From: Acholeplasma equirhinis
GTDB lineage: Bacteria; Bacillota_I; Bacilli_A; Acholeplasmatales; Acholeplasmataceae
NCBI RefSeq assembly: GCF_017052655.1
Contig: NZ_JAFIDC010000001.1
Location: 868,001-932,000 of the forward strand
Direction: 5' to 3'
DNA length: 64,000 nt
This document shows, in pieces, positions 16,971-25,944 of the stretch; within the stretch, counting starts at the first letter, position 1, and every line of letters begins with the position of its first letter. The notes beneath the pieces are model-generated. The model did not search any database. It was not told where the DNA came from and saw only the letters and a list, made by a program, of their open reading frames with translations. Position numbers and translations under genes: made by a program.

Positions 16971-17811
16971 ATTTCATTTGTGAGATAAAAGCATCAAACA
17001 CATCTTTTGTAATAATCGCGTCTGTTCTAGCATCATGTGACTGGTCTTCAAGATCAGTTAAGTAATATTGTTTATATGCATCAAATAAACCTAAATCGTT
17101 CTGTAAATTGAAATAGTCTTTATGCAGTTTAAGTAAATCAATGAACATATTTTCTTTAGTTAAAGGTTGCATATGATTAATTTCATATGAAAAATTTAAA
17201 GCTTGAATATCATTTTTACCCCAAACAACAATTTGAGGCTTAAATTTTGATACTATTTCTTTTAATCCTTCATAAAAATATTTATACGTTTTAGCTGTAT
17301 TAAAGAAATGTTCTTCATCCAATTTTAAAAACTTAATCGTTCTTTTGTTGATTGCTGAGTCATGTTTTGGACGAATATAATAACCTTCATCCACTAATAC
17401 ATCACCTGCTTTATTAGAAAGTACATAACCAGCTTGAATAATTTCTGGAATAAATTTTTCAGGTCCATATCCTGGCATGCTCATTTCAAGATCCAAGAAT
17501 AAAAAATACTTATATTTCTTTAAAACTTTCTTCATATCTTTTCGAAGTTGTTCAAGATCATATAAAACACGTTTAGGTTTTAAATTAATGATTTCTTTAA
17601 AGTATGAAACAGGGTACACCTTCATCGGATGCCCTTCAAATTTTCTTACTTGTAAATCTTTTACTTCAAAATCAACAAGTTGATTCACTTTTAATATTGG
17701 AAAGAAAGTTTTTGCAAGTCTATTTGATAAATAAAATGCTTCTTTTTTTCTGTTAATAATACAGTAGAATAACTTTTTCTTTTCATCAATGTCATGGATA
17801 AATGTTTTCAT
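16969..17811 (-). CDS. DEDDh-type 3'-5' exonuclease family protein
   Basis: The 280-residue product has an N-terminal domain of about 95 residues without a recognised fold, then a DnaQ-like exonuclease domain. The acidic residues are D107 and E109 (FLDLEMS), D201 (WGKNDIQAL), and H259 with D264 (SHDARTDA), which is the DEDDh set. Substrate may be RNA or DNA; the family includes KapD and ERI-1-like proteins. Its ATG overlaps the uvrC stop (ATGA), so the two are co-translated. A role with UvrC is suggested only by position. Confidence 0.82.
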   Translation of the reverse strand: MKTFIHDIDEKKKLFYCIINRKKEAFYLSNRLAKTFFPILKVNQLVDFEVKDLQVRKFEGHPMKVYPVSYFKEIINLKPKRVLYDLEQLRKDMKKVLKKYKYFLFLDLEMSMPGYGPEKFIPEIIQAGYVLSNKAGDVLVDEGYYIRPKHDSAINKRTIKFLKLDEEHFFNTAKTYKYFYEGLKEIVSKFKPQIVVWGKNDIQALNFSYEINHMQPLTKENMFIDLLKLHKDYFNLQNDLGLFDAYKQYYLTDLEDQSHDARTDAIITKDVFDAFISQMK

Positions 17812-19541
17812 GAAAGTCCTTCCTTGATGGCTTTGATGACTTTATCAGGTAAACCTATTTCGCGCAGTGCTTCCACAGATGCACCTTTTATTTCATCAAT
17901 GGATTTAAATTGTGTCAGTAGTTTTTTCTTTCTTGTTGGTCCTAGACCTGGAATTGAATCTAAGACTGAAGTGTAGTCTTTTCTATTTTTTGTATCTTGG
18001 TGGAAAGTAATCGTAAATCTATGGACTTCTTCTGAAAGTTTGCCTAAGAACTGAAATAATACATCTTTTTTATCCAGTAATGTCACTTCACCATTAAAAA
18101 CATAACCTTCTAATTGGTGGAATTTATTTTTCTTTAAACCGAGAATTGGTACATCTAAACTGAGTTCGGATAAGACCTCTGTTGCAGCAGAAACTTGTGG
18201 TTTTCCACCATCAACACAGACTAAATCAGGTAAACGTTGTTTTTCAATTAGAAGTCTTTGGAATCTGCGATATAAGACTTCCTTCATCGATTGATAATCA
18301 TCATTGGTTGAAGTCTTTAAATGAAACTTACGATACATCTTACGTTCAAAATGATTATCTTTCCAAACAATCATACCACTGATCGGTGCTGTACCAAATA
18401 GATGCGCATTATCAAACACTTCGATATAATTAACAGTTCTACCTACGACATTCGATAAACTTTCCATCTGTTCATTCATTTTTTCAGACTTTAATCTATA
18501 AAGTTTAAAGTAATGAGTTAAGTCTTCTATAGCGTTCTTATGTGCTAAATCAATTAACTTTTTCTTATCACCAATTTTTGGAACAGTTACTTTTTGACCA
18601 AAATAAACTTTTAAACTTTCAATATCAATTTGTTGGTCAAAAACAAGTTCATCAGGTAGTAAGAATCTTTCATAATAACTCTTAAGATACGATAAGAATG
18701 TTTCTTTAGGATCATCCATAAAAGATAAGACTTGCTGATGAGAATCAAAAATTCTACCTTGACGCATCATTAAAATATGAATTGCAAGATCATCTTCATT
18801 TGCTGCAAAAGAAATAAAATCTCTATCTTTATAATCATTTAATGAGACAATTTGTTTTTCAGTTGTTGCTTCAACTGCACGAATCATATCACGATATTCT
18901 AAAGCTTTTTCAAATTCAAGTGCTTCAGATGATGCCTTCATTCTTTCTTTAAGTTCATCTAAAACTTCTTTGGTATCACCTTTTAAAAACTGTGTAATCC
19001 TCTTGATGTTTGGTTGATAATCCACATGCTCATGTGCACACGGACCCAAACATAAACCTAAATGATAATACATACATGGTTTTTTACCAATTGGATTACA
19101 ACGTCTTAATGGATAAAGTTTTTGAAGTAACTTAACTGTTTCTTTTGCAGAATATGCATTTGGAAAAGGACCAAATAACTTTCTATCTTTATCAACGGAT
19201 TGATAACGAGATACAACGAGCATTGGGTCTTTTTCATTAGTGATTTCGATATATGGATAACTTTTATCATCAATTAAACGAATATTATAAATTGGTGCAT
19301 GTTTTTTAATAAGGTTAAATTCTAAGAGTAAACTTTCAGTTTCAGAATTCGTTACGACATAATTAAAATCTCTGATTTCAGAGACTAACTTTTGAGTTTT
19401 CGCATTATGCGAACCAGTGAAATACGACTTCACGCGGTTTTTTAAGTTTTTAGCTTTACCAACATAAATTACATCACCTGCTTCATTTAACATCATGTAA
19501 CAGCCTGGTTCAGTTGGTAGTAATGCGAGCTTTTCCTTCAT
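17808..19541 (-). CDS. uvrC: Excinuclease ABC subunit C
   Basis: UvrC makes the dual incisions of nucleotide excision repair. The 577-residue product has the GIY-YIG domain (LPTEPGCYMMLNEAGDVIYVGKAKNLKNRVKSY), a cysteine cluster (CNPIGKKPCMYYHLGLCLGPC), a UVR motif (about 195-230), the RNase H-like endonuclease domain with VCVDGGKPQVSAA, and a C-terminal helix-hairpin-helix pair (SIPGLGPTRKKKLL). It is slightly shorter than typical. A TATAAT at 19563-19558 and AGGTGATTTA precede the ATG. uvrA and uvrB are not in this window. Confidence 0.97.
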   Translation of the reverse strand: MKEKLALLPTEPGCYMMLNEAGDVIYVGKAKNLKNRVKSYFTGSHNAKTQKLVSEIRDFNYVVTNSETESLLLEFNLIKKHAPIYNIRLIDDKSYPYIEITNEKDPMLVVSRYQSVDKDRKLFGPFPNAYSAKETVKLLQKLYPLRRCNPIGKKPCMYYHLGLCLGPCAHEHVDYQPNIKRITQFLKGDTKEVLDELKERMKASSEALEFEKALEYRDMIRAVEATTEKQIVSLNDYKDRDFISFAANEDDLAIHILMMRQGRIFDSHQQVLSFMDDPKETFLSYLKSYYERFLLPDELVFDQQIDIESLKVYFGQKVTVPKIGDKKKLIDLAHKNAIEDLTHYFKLYRLKSEKMNEQMESLSNVVGRTVNYIEVFDNAHLFGTAPISGMIVWKDNHFERKMYRKFHLKTSTNDDYQSMKEVLYRRFQRLLIEKQRLPDLVCVDGGKPQVSAATEVLSELSLDVPILGLKKNKFHQLEGYVFNGEVTLLDKKDVLFQFLGKLSEEVHRFTITFHQDTKNRKDYTSVLDSIPGLGPTRKKKLLTQFKSIDEIKGASVEALREIGLPDKVIKAIKEGLS

Positions 19542-19576
19542 TAAATCACCTAAATTTATTATACAATAATAACTCT

Positions 19577-19610
19577 AAAAAAAATCACGTTCATTCTTCG
19601 AACGTGATTT
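19577..19610 (-). terminator. Terminator of gmk-rpoZ
   Basis: Minus-strand AAATCACGTTC/GAACGTGATTT, an 11-bp perfect stem with a 7-base loop and following Ts. The upstream arm contains the end of the rpoZ coding sequence. Confidence 0.88.
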
Positions 19611-19806
19611 TAACTCTACCATTAATGATTTCTTCTAGTGCCTTACCAACAGTTGTAACACTTTTAGCATCTTTGATGTCTAATCTTTCTGATTCAATAA
19701 TGTGTGCAACTTTACTTGCAGCATAAACTAATTTATATTTAGAATCAATTTTGCTAAGTAATGCATCGATAGATGGATAACGTAATCCTTCTTTGTTTGA
19801 TTTCAT
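19591..19806 (-). CDS. rpoZ: RNA polymerase omega subunit
   Basis: The 71-residue product fits RpoZ: RYPSIDALLSKIDSKYKLVYAASKVAHII followed by KSVTTVGKALEEIINGRVKI, the conserved regions that clamp the beta' C-terminus. It follows gmk by seven bases in the usual gmk-rpoZ order, with GGAGTGATGATTTT before the ATG. Confidence 0.92.
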   Translation of the reverse strand: MKSNKEGLRYPSIDALLSKIDSKYKLVYAASKVAHIIESERLDIKDAKSVTTVGKALEEIINGRVKITFEE

Positions 19807-19813
19807 AAAATCA

Positions 19814-20431
19814 TCACTCCTCTAACATCTTTAGGTAATTATGAATTGTGCGTTCAGTTCTTGCGTGTTCCGCACGAATGATTGCCATAATACGATCAGC
19901 AGCATTGTTTACATCGTCATTAACTACAATATAATCGTATTTATAAGCCAGTTTAAATTCTTTTTCTGCTTTTTGGAATCTCTTATCAATTAATTCTTTA
20001 TTTTCGGTTCCACGTTCAACTAAGCGATCATAAAGTGCTTTCTTGCTTGGTGGAACTAAGAATATAAAGACAGCATCTTTCATTCTTTCACGAACTTGAA
20101 GTGCACCTTCAACTTCAATTTCAAGAACAACTTCTTTACCTTTGTTTAACATCTCTTCAACTTTATCAATTGGTGTACCATAATAGTTTCCAACAAATTC
20201 AGCCCACTCTAAGAAACGTTTTTCTTTAATACTCTGTTCGAAAGATTCACGGTCAACGAAATAATAATCGCGTCCATCAACTTCACCTTCTCTTGGTGGT
20301 CTTGTTGTCATTGAAACTGAGTATACAAGATTATGGTTAGTCATGTTGAAAAGTGCTCGGCGAACTGTTCCTTTACCGACACCAGATGGACCTGATATGA
20401 CGATGAGTAACCCACGTTGGTTTAATTTCAT
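19814..20431 (-). CDS. gmk: Guanylate kinase
   Basis: Gmk phosphorylates GMP to GDP with ATP. The 205-residue product has the P-loop [10 protein letters not shown], the GMP-binding region [18 protein letters not shown] and [12 protein letters not shown]. The start at 20431 follows GGAGAAGCAA. It is divergent from rqcH across 100 bases containing TATAAT boxes in both directions. Confidence 0.96.
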   Translation of the reverse strand: MKLNQRGLLIVISGPSGVGKGTVRRALFNMTNHNLVYSVSMTTRPPREGEVDGRDYYFVDRESFEQSIKEKRFLEWAEFVGNYYGTPIDKVEEMLNKGKEVVLEIEVEGALQVRERMKDAVFIFLVPPSKKALYDRLVERGTENKELIDKRFQKAEKEFKLAYKYDYIVVNDDVNNAADRIMAIIRAEHARTERTIHNYLKMLEE

Positions 20432-20531
20432 TTGCTTCTCCTAACTCTCGCTTAATTTATTATATCTAATAATAAAATCAATGTAAATAGTTTCAGTAAC
20501 TTTCATGATATAGTATTAATGAGGTAACATT

Positions 20532-22076
20532 ATGGCATTAGACGGAATTTATTTACATCATATCAAAAATGAAATAGAAAAAGAAATTTTAAATGCAAGA
20601 GTTGAGCAAGTTTGGGCTTCAGGGCTCTATTTTGTCATGCAATTATACAAAGAAAAGCAAAGACATTACTTAACTTTCAACTTAACTGCAAACTTCACTT
20701 CGGTATATCTATCAAATAAACCAGTTGATAAGGTAGACACTTCAAATTTTTTAAATAGTTTAAAGAAACATTTAACTGGTGGTATTCTAAAAGAAATCAC
20801 ACAATTCTCATCTGATCGTGTGCTTATTTTTAAATTTACTGTGTATGATTTCATTTTAGGTCCAATAGAAAAAACATTGATTTTCGAAGCAATGGGTCGT
20901 CACTCTAACTTAATCCTTTTAGAAGATAATAAGATTATTGATTTATATAAGAGAATGTTTGTATTAGATGGACGTCATATGGTTCCAAATGCAACCTATG
21001 AATTTTTCAAAACCGAGAAATTAGATGCAAGTACTTATGAATTTAATCCATTACTTACACCAAAAGAAATTTCAGAGAAATATTTAGGTATATCGCTTCG
21101 TCTAGCAAAATACTTAGCAGAATATCCTGTAAAACCTTATGATATTAATATTGAACCTACACTTTCATTAAAAGAAAATAAGAGTTACTTCTTCAATCTC
21201 TTTGAAGGTGAGACTAAAGTTTTCGATTCTTTATCTGAAGCTTTAGAAAATCGTATCATGGAAACTAAAGATGATAAGTTACCATATACTACTTTTATTA
21301 AAAATCAGCTAAAGAAACTAGAAAAGAAACGTGACCAATTGCTTAAACAAAAACATGATGCTGAACTTCATTTATCAGATAAAGATAAAGGGGATCTCAT
21401 CTATGCATCTGGTTTTGATTTAACATCTAAACTTTCACATGTTGAAGGTTTAGAACTCGATAATCAAAAGAGTTTGTCACAAAATGCTCAAGGATTTTAT
21501 AAGAACTATCAAAAAGCTAAACGTGCATTAAATTTCATCGAAAATGAACTTCAAAATGTTTACGGACAATTAGAAATCTTTAATACATTTATGTCTGAAT
21601 TAAACCTTGCAAGTAAACATGAACTGAATGATTTTAGAGAGTTATTTATTCCTTATGGTTATTTAAAACAATCTTTAAAATCAAACAGACCAACTAAACA
21701 TAAAGTTGAGATTTTAACAATTAGAGATCAGGATGCAACTTACTACATTGGTAAAAATAGTCTTCAAAATGGAAAAATCATAAATGACTTAGGAACAGCA
21801 AAAGACTTCTGGTTCCATGTCAAAGATGCGCCAGGTTCACATGTACTTGTGAAAACTGAAAGTCTAAATGAACCAATTATTAGAAAAGCTGCAAGTCTTG
21901 CTGCATACTTTTCATCTTTACGACAATCCTCATCAATCCCAGTTTTATATACTCAATTTAGAAACGTCTCGAAGATGAATGGAAAACCAGCTTCTCTTGT
22001 CAAGGTGAAGGGTGAAAAAACCATCTTTATCGACATTGATGAAGAACAACTTAAATCATTTTTAAAAAATGCTTAA
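20532..22076 (+). CDS. rqcH: RqcH (NFACT) ribosome quality-control factor
   Basis: RqcH binds stalled 50S subunits and recruits tRNA-Ala to add C-terminal alanine tails. The 514-residue product has the NFACT-N domain with the Asp-Arg pair (SSDRVL, D95-R96) needed for tailing, a middle helix-hairpin-helix and long coiled coil (about 240-360), and the NFACT-R domain (DFWFHVKDAPGSHVLVKTE). It is somewhat shorter than the roughly 570-residue Bacillus protein. ATG 20532 follows GAGGTAACATT. It is a single-gene unit ahead of sodA. Confidence 0.93.
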   Translation: MALDGIYLHHIKNEIEKEILNARVEQVWASGLYFVMQLYKEKQRHYLTFNLTANFTSVYLSNKPVDKVDTSNFLNSLKKHLTGGILKEITQFSSDRVLIFKFTVYDFILGPIEKTLIFEAMGRHSNLILLEDNKIIDLYKRMFVLDGRHMVPNATYEFFKTEKLDASTYEFNPLLTPKEISEKYLGISLRLAKYLAEYPVKPYDINIEPTLSLKENKSYFFNLFEGETKVFDSLSEALENRIMETKDDKLPYTTFIKNQLKKLEKKRDQLLKQKHDAELHLSDKDKGDLIYASGFDLTSKLSHVEGLELDNQKSLSQNAQGFYKNYQKAKRALNFIENELQNVYGQLEIFNTFMSELNLASKHELNDFRELFIPYGYLKQSLKSNRPTKHKVEILTIRDQDATYYIGKNSLQNGKIINDLGTAKDFWFHVKDAPGSHVLVKTESLNEPIIRKAASLAAYFSSLRQSSSIPVLYTQFRNVSKMNGKPASLVKVKGEKTIFIDIDEEQLKSFLKNA

Positions 22077-22141
22077 GGTTTGTAAAATATTGACTTTTAT
22101 CGTAAGATAAAGGTGAACTAAATTTATAGGAGGAAACTATT

Positions 22142-22744
22142 ATGGCATATCAATTACCTGCATTACCATATGCATACGATGCATTAGAACCATTCATTGA
22201 CGCTAAAACAATGGAAATCCATCACGGAAAACACCATGCTGCTTATGTAACAAACTTAAACGCAGCACTTGAAAAACATCCAGAATTAAAAGCTGAAACA
22301 ATGGATGATTTAGTAGAATTATTAAAAGATTTAAACAAAGTCCCTGAAGACATCAGAGGCGCAGTTAGAAATAATGGTGGTGGTCATTTCAACCACGCAT
22401 TCTTCTGGCCATTATTAAAGAAAAATGACGGTGCTAAACCATCTGGTAAATTAGCACAAATGATCGACCGTGATTTCGGTTCATTTGAAAAGTTCCAAGA
22501 AGCTTTCTCAAATGCAGCTAAGACACGTTTCGGTTCAGGTTGGGCTTGGTTAATTTTAGCTGGTGACAAATTAGTTGTTACTTCTACTCCAAACCAAGAT
22601 ACTCCACTTGCAGAAGGTAAACCACTGCTTGGTTTAGATGTTTGGGAACATGCTTATTATCTAAACTATCAAAACAGACGTCCTGATTATGTTGCAGCAT
22701 TCTTCAATGTTGTAAACTGGAAAGCTGTTGAAGCATTATTATAA
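22142..22744 (+). CDS. sodA: Superoxide dismutase (Fe/Mn family)
   Basis: The 200-residue product begins [35 protein letters not shown], has the active-site [10 protein letters not shown], and the metal-binding [19 protein letters not shown]. Metal ligands are His (IHHGKH), His (NHAFFW), Asp and His (DVWEHAYY). It lacks a signal peptide and so is cytosolic. An AGGAGG site precedes the ATG and a strong terminator follows. Mn versus Fe cannot be decided with confidence from the sequence. Confidence 0.96.
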   Translation: MAYQLPALPYAYDALEPFIDAKTMEIHHGKHHAAYVTNLNAALEKHPELKAETMDDLVELLKDLNKVPEDIRGAVRNNGGGHFNHAFFWPLLKKNDGAKPSGKLAQMIDRDFGSFEKFQEAFSNAAKTRFGSGWAWLILAGDKLVVTSTPNQDTPLAEGKPLLGLDVWEHAYYLNYQNRRPDYVAAFFNVVNWKAVEALL

Positions 22745-22757
22745 TTTCTACAAAGAA

Positions 22758-22785
22758 AAAGTGCAGAGCAATCTGCACTTTTTTT
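22758..22785. terminator. Bidirectional terminator after sodA
   Basis: AAAGTGCAGA-GCAA-TCTGCACTTT, a 10-bp stem flanked by Ts on both strands, between convergent sodA and the HAD hydrolase gene. Confidence 0.92.
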
Positions 22786-23434
22786 ACTTAATAACCTCAA
22801 TTAAATCTTTTATATCAGAGATTGTATAGGTTGCATCCTTGAATTCTTGAGGGTTTCCATAACCATATAAACATCCACAAGTATCTAAATTATTAAGAAT
22901 ACCAGCATTCATGTCATGTATTCTATCACCAACAACTAGAATTGGTTTTGGAAGATCATCCAAAACAGTTTTTAAAATGTCTTCTTTGGGAATGTAGTCA
23001 TACATTTCACTGACCATAAAGTAATCGAAGTATTTATCTAACCCAAAATTCTTTTTATGAAATTCCATGTAATATGTTTTAGAGTTAGAAAGGTATACAA
23101 GTTTGATACCTTCTTTTTTTAAATATTCTAAAACTTCAATAGAGTTCGGATAGAGTTTTGCATCTCCTTTTAGAATTCTTGCTCGCATCTCTTCACCAAC
23201 TCTAGCTGATGCAACTTTTATGACATCTTCAGATAATGCTGGTATAAACGATGCCCACATTTCTTTAGGATTCATTCCAAGAAATGAAGTGACTTCATTA
23301 ACTTTCCAATCTCTTTTTGGTTGATGACCTGCTTCAACAAGTTCTTCATATACTTTCATAAAAGCAGGATAGTATATATGAATACTTTCATGTAATGTAC
23401 CATCATAGTCAAATACAATTGTTTTATATTTCAT
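22784..23434 (-). CDS. HAD-superfamily phosphatase (phosphoglycolate phosphatase-like)
   Basis: The 216-residue product has motif I FDYDGTLHES, a helical cap, motif II YLSNSK, Lys in KKNFG or KEDIL, and motif IV VVGDRIHDMNAG. It overlaps the ribD stop by 11 bases. Because the riboflavin pathway needs a HAD phosphatase after RibD to remove phosphate from the pyrimidine intermediate, this could be that enzyme. That is inference from position. The alternative is a general phosphoglycolate-type phosphatase. Confidence 0.8.
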   Translation of the reverse strand: MKYKTIVFDYDGTLHESIHIYYPAFMKVYEELVEAGHQPKRDWKVNEVTSFLGMNPKEMWASFIPALSEDVIKVASARVGEEMRARILKGDAKLYPNSIEVLEYLKKEGIKLVYLSNSKTYYMEFHKKNFGLDKYFDYFMVSEMYDYIPKEDILKTVLDDLPKPILVVGDRIHDMNAGILNNLDTCGCLYGYGNPQEFKDATYTISDIKDLIEVIK

Positions 23435-24515
23435 TGTTGTCCTTCTTAACTAATCCTTCGATTAAGATATCTTGATCGAAGAACTGCATTCTAATATCTT
23501 CAAGTAAATGTGCATTTTTCATCAAAGATACACCTTCACCTGAAACTGGTGTCAGCGCATTTCTACCACCAATTAATTTTGGTGAAATATATGCATAAAC
23601 TTTATCAACTAATCCTTCGTCTAAGAATGTTCCATGGGTATAAGCTCCACCTTCAACAAAAATTGAGTCAACACCTTCATCACCAAGATTAATTAATAAT
23701 TGTCTTAAATCTATTTTATCCATCTTGATAATTCTTACACCTAAGTCAACTAAAGTTTGATCAAACTTTTCTGAAACCACCCAAGTTGGTTGTTCGTTTG
23801 CAGTCTTTACAACAAAACTTTCTTTCGGAATTTCAAGATTAGGGTCAAGTATGATTCTAATCGGTTGTTTTGCATCACGTTCTAATCTAACATTTAAACT
23901 TGCATCATCTTTAATAATTGTATTTACACCTGCTAAAATTGCCATATATCGAGCTCTTAACTCATGCACATGATGTCTTGCTGCTTCATTTGTGATCCAT
24001 TTTGAATCAAAATCTTTAGTTGCAAGTTTACCATCTAATGTCATTGCATATTTCATTGCAACAAATGGTCTTCTTGTTGTAATATATTTGATAAAAATTT
24101 CATTTACCCTTTTAATTTCATCAGCCATAAAATTGTATTCAACTTCAATGCCAGCAGCTTGAAGTTTTTTAATGCCATTCATGTAAACTACTGGATTTGG
24201 ATCAAGCATTCCAACGATGACTTTTTTAATTTTTTTATCAATAATTGCATGCACACATGGTGGTTGTTTACCAAAGTGACTACATGGTTCTAATGTTACA
24301 AAAATCGTTGCACCAGTAACATCTTCAGTTGCATTTAGAAATGCATTCACCTCTGCATGTGATTCACCAAATCTTTGATGATAACCTTCACCTATGATTC
24401 TGCCATCTTTAACAATGACTGCACCAACTAAAGGATTTGGATTAACAAATCCTTCACCTTTATATGCAAGTTCTATTGCACGTTTCATATACATTTCTTT
24501 TTCGTGTTGTTCCAT
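23424..24515 (-). CDS. ribD: Bifunctional diaminohydroxyphosphoribosylaminopyrimidine deaminase/reductase
   Basis: RibD deaminates and then reduces the GTP-derived pyrimidine in riboflavin synthesis. The 363-residue product has the zinc deaminase domain (HAEVNAF and PCSHFGKQPPC) and the NADPH-dependent reductase domain (AMTLDGKLA near 157, FVEGGAYTHGTFL near 290). Both halves look intact. No ribBA, ribE or ribH lies within this window and no FMN riboswitch is seen upstream; it follows a 91-residue gene of unknown function by 8 bases. The other riboflavin genes could be elsewhere, or this RibD could serve another pathway. Confidence 0.93.
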   Translation of the reverse strand: MEQHEKEMYMKRAIELAYKGEGFVNPNPLVGAVIVKDGRIIGEGYHQRFGESHAEVNAFLNATEDVTGATIFVTLEPCSHFGKQPPCVHAIIDKKIKKVIVGMLDPNPVVYMNGIKKLQAAGIEVEYNFMADEIKRVNEIFIKYITTRRPFVAMKYAMTLDGKLATKDFDSKWITNEAARHHVHELRARYMAILAGVNTIIKDDASLNVRLERDAKQPIRIILDPNLEIPKESFVVKTANEQPTWVVSEKFDQTLVDLGVRIIKMDKIDLRQLLINLGDEGVDSIFVEGGAYTHGTFLDEGLVDKVYAYISPKLIGGRNALTPVSGEGVSLMKNAHLLEDIRMQFFDQDILIEGLVKKDNNEI

Positions 24516-24523
24516 ATCATCAC

Positions 24524-24799
24524 CTACATATCTATTTCACGATAACCTAGATAATCTCTAAAAAATCGTCTAAAATCATCTTTATTATTTTTACGGACTC
24601 CAGCACTAAAGAACCTAAAAGTGTGATTAAAATGATCCACTTCTAAAAATTTTTTTATATCATTCAAATAGTATATCTCACGGAATTCACCTCGATAACG
24701 TGTCCAATTATCTAGTGTAATTGATTTATTTGTTTCTATATCTTGGCTACATAAATGCCAAATGCGTGAGTTTTTAATACCAAAATCGGTTCGCTGCAT
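24524..24799 (-). CDS. Hypothetical protein upstream of ribD
   Basis: The 91-residue product is rich in aromatic and basic residues (RFFRDYLGYREIDM at the C-terminus) with no signal peptide, membrane helix or recognised domain. ATG 24799 follows AAGGGGATTAC. It is 8 bases upstream of ribD and so probably co-transcribed with ribD and the HAD phosphatase gene. I do not recognise the family. Confidence 0.55.
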   Translation of the reverse strand: MQRTDFGIKNSRIWHLCSQDIETNKSITLDNWTRYRGEFREIYYLNDIKKFLEVDHFNHTFRFFSAGVRKNNKDDFRRFFRDYLGYREIDM

Positions 24800-24898
24800 G
24801 TAATCCCCTTGTTACTTTGAATTATAAACATGATAACTCATTATTTGATGATAATCAAATATAAGTGTTTACTAACTTAATTTTACATCACAATAGTA

Positions 24899-24920
24899 AA
24901 AAGCACATTGCTGTGCTTTT
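24899..24920. terminator. Isolated hairpin AAAAGCACA/TGTGCTTTT
   Basis: A 9-bp stem with a 4-base loop and Ts on the minus side, located between the hpf terminator and the 91-residue gene. It may be a backup terminator for hpf. Confidence 0.5.
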
Positions 24921-24941
24921 GATGATTTAAATTGAAAAGAG

Positions 24942-24970
24942 AAAAAAGGTGCATCTTAAAGATACACCTT
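24942..24970 (-). terminator. Terminator of hpf
   Basis: Minus-strand AAGGTGTATC/GATGCACCTT (10 pairs, one U-G) with a 5-base loop followed by TTTT, just after the hpf stop. Confidence 0.85.
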
Positions 24971-24976
24971 CAAAGT

Positions 24977-25543
24977 TTATTTTAGTTTAGTTACTTCTGG
25001 GGTTGCATGAATGACTGCATAATCCCCGTCTTCTCTGCGATACACAATTTGTGGATCAAATGTTTCTAAATCAAGGAAGATGAAGAAGTCATGGCCAGAT
25101 AATTCCATTTGAGCAATTGCATCATCAACACTCATTGGTTTAATAGCAAACTTCTTTTGTTTTACGAGACTTGAAGCCTTAACTTCTTTATCCATTGCTT
25201 CAGCATCAAATTCTTTACTAAATGCTGGGTTCTTACCACCTTTTTCAAAGTGATGACGAATTTTCGTTTTATGCTTTCTAATTTGTTGTGAAAGTTTATC
25301 AACAGATTTATCGATTGCTGCATACATATCAGGATCTTTGACTTCACTTCTTAAAAGAACGTAAGGCGCAGGGATCGTGACTTCAACTTTCGAAAAGGTT
25401 TTATACACACTTAAGACGACTCTGACGTTATCAATTGAACGTGCATCGAATAGACTAATAATTTTATTCAATCTCTTCTCAATGTAGGCGTTAATTGATT
25501 CCGTCGGTTGAAATCCGTTTTTTCCAATAATCTCGTATCTCAT
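24977..25543 (-). CDS. hpf: Long-form ribosome hibernation promoting factor
   Basis: HPF dimerises ribosomes into inactive 100S particles in stationary phase. The 188-residue product has the N-terminal S30AE domain (MRYEIIGKNGFQPTESINAYIEKRLNKI) and the C-terminal dimerisation domain (FAIKPMSVDDAIAQMELSGHDFFIFLDLET). This two-domain layout defines the long form. An AAGGAGG site precedes the ATG, which is 4 bases after the upstream zinc-ribbon gene; comFC-hpf is the common Firmicute order. Confidence 0.95.
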   Translation of the reverse strand: MRYEIIGKNGFQPTESINAYIEKRLNKIISLFDARSIDNVRVVLSVYKTFSKVEVTIPAPYVLLRSEVKDPDMYAAIDKSVDKLSQQIRKHKTKIRHHFEKGGKNPAFSKEFDAEAMDKEVKASSLVKQKKFAIKPMSVDDAIAQMELSGHDFFIFLDLETFDPQIVYRREDGDYAVIHATPEVTKLK

Positions 25544-25546
25544 ATT

Positions 25547-25906
25547 TTATTCCTCCTTACAAATATTTGTAAATATAATGAGATGACCAATATTTAATTT
25601 GTCAAAAAGTTCAATCCATTTAGGTGTAAGATATTCTATATAAATTGCATCTATCTTACCACTTAATTTAAAATATGCCTGATAAAATGGTCTAAAATAT
25701 TCTAAAGTGCTATCAATAGGTTCGATATTTTCATGCAATAATTCGAATACATGTAGTAAACCACCATTGACAGGGATAACAAAGTACGGATAATAATTCA
25801 TCTTACTTTGAAAACAGGTATGACATATTTTAAAATCAATTTTTCGTTCTAAATTAATGAAACTTCTTTGAATTGTTAGTTCTTTACCACATAAAATACA
25901 TTGCAT
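25547..25906 (-). CDS. Small zinc-ribbon protein, possible ComFC remnant
   Basis: The 119-residue product begins with CILCGKEL and a second pair CHTC at about residue 28, a four-cysteine zinc ribbon. The remainder (YYPYFVIPVNGGLLHVFELLHEN...) resembles the first half of ComF proteins. The phosphoribosyltransferase motif expected in ComFC is absent. Its position immediately before hpf is where comFC lies in many Firmicutes, so I infer a shortened ComFC derivative. The alternative is an unrelated zinc-ribbon protein. Confidence 0.5.
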   Translation of the reverse strand: MQCILCGKELTIQRSFINLERKIDFKICHTCFQSKMNYYPYFVIPVNGGLLHVFELLHENIEPIDSTLEYFRPFYQAYFKLSGKIDAIYIEYLTPKWIELFDKLNIGHLIIFTNICKEE

Positions 25907-25944
25907 AAGATCACCTATACAATAGTATCTTTTTTTACTTCATT

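Noticed and set aside
22090-22118. Peroxide or Fur box upstream of sodA
   Set aside because: Only a short TTTATC/GATAAA inverted repeat is present; it does not match the PerR or Fur consensus.
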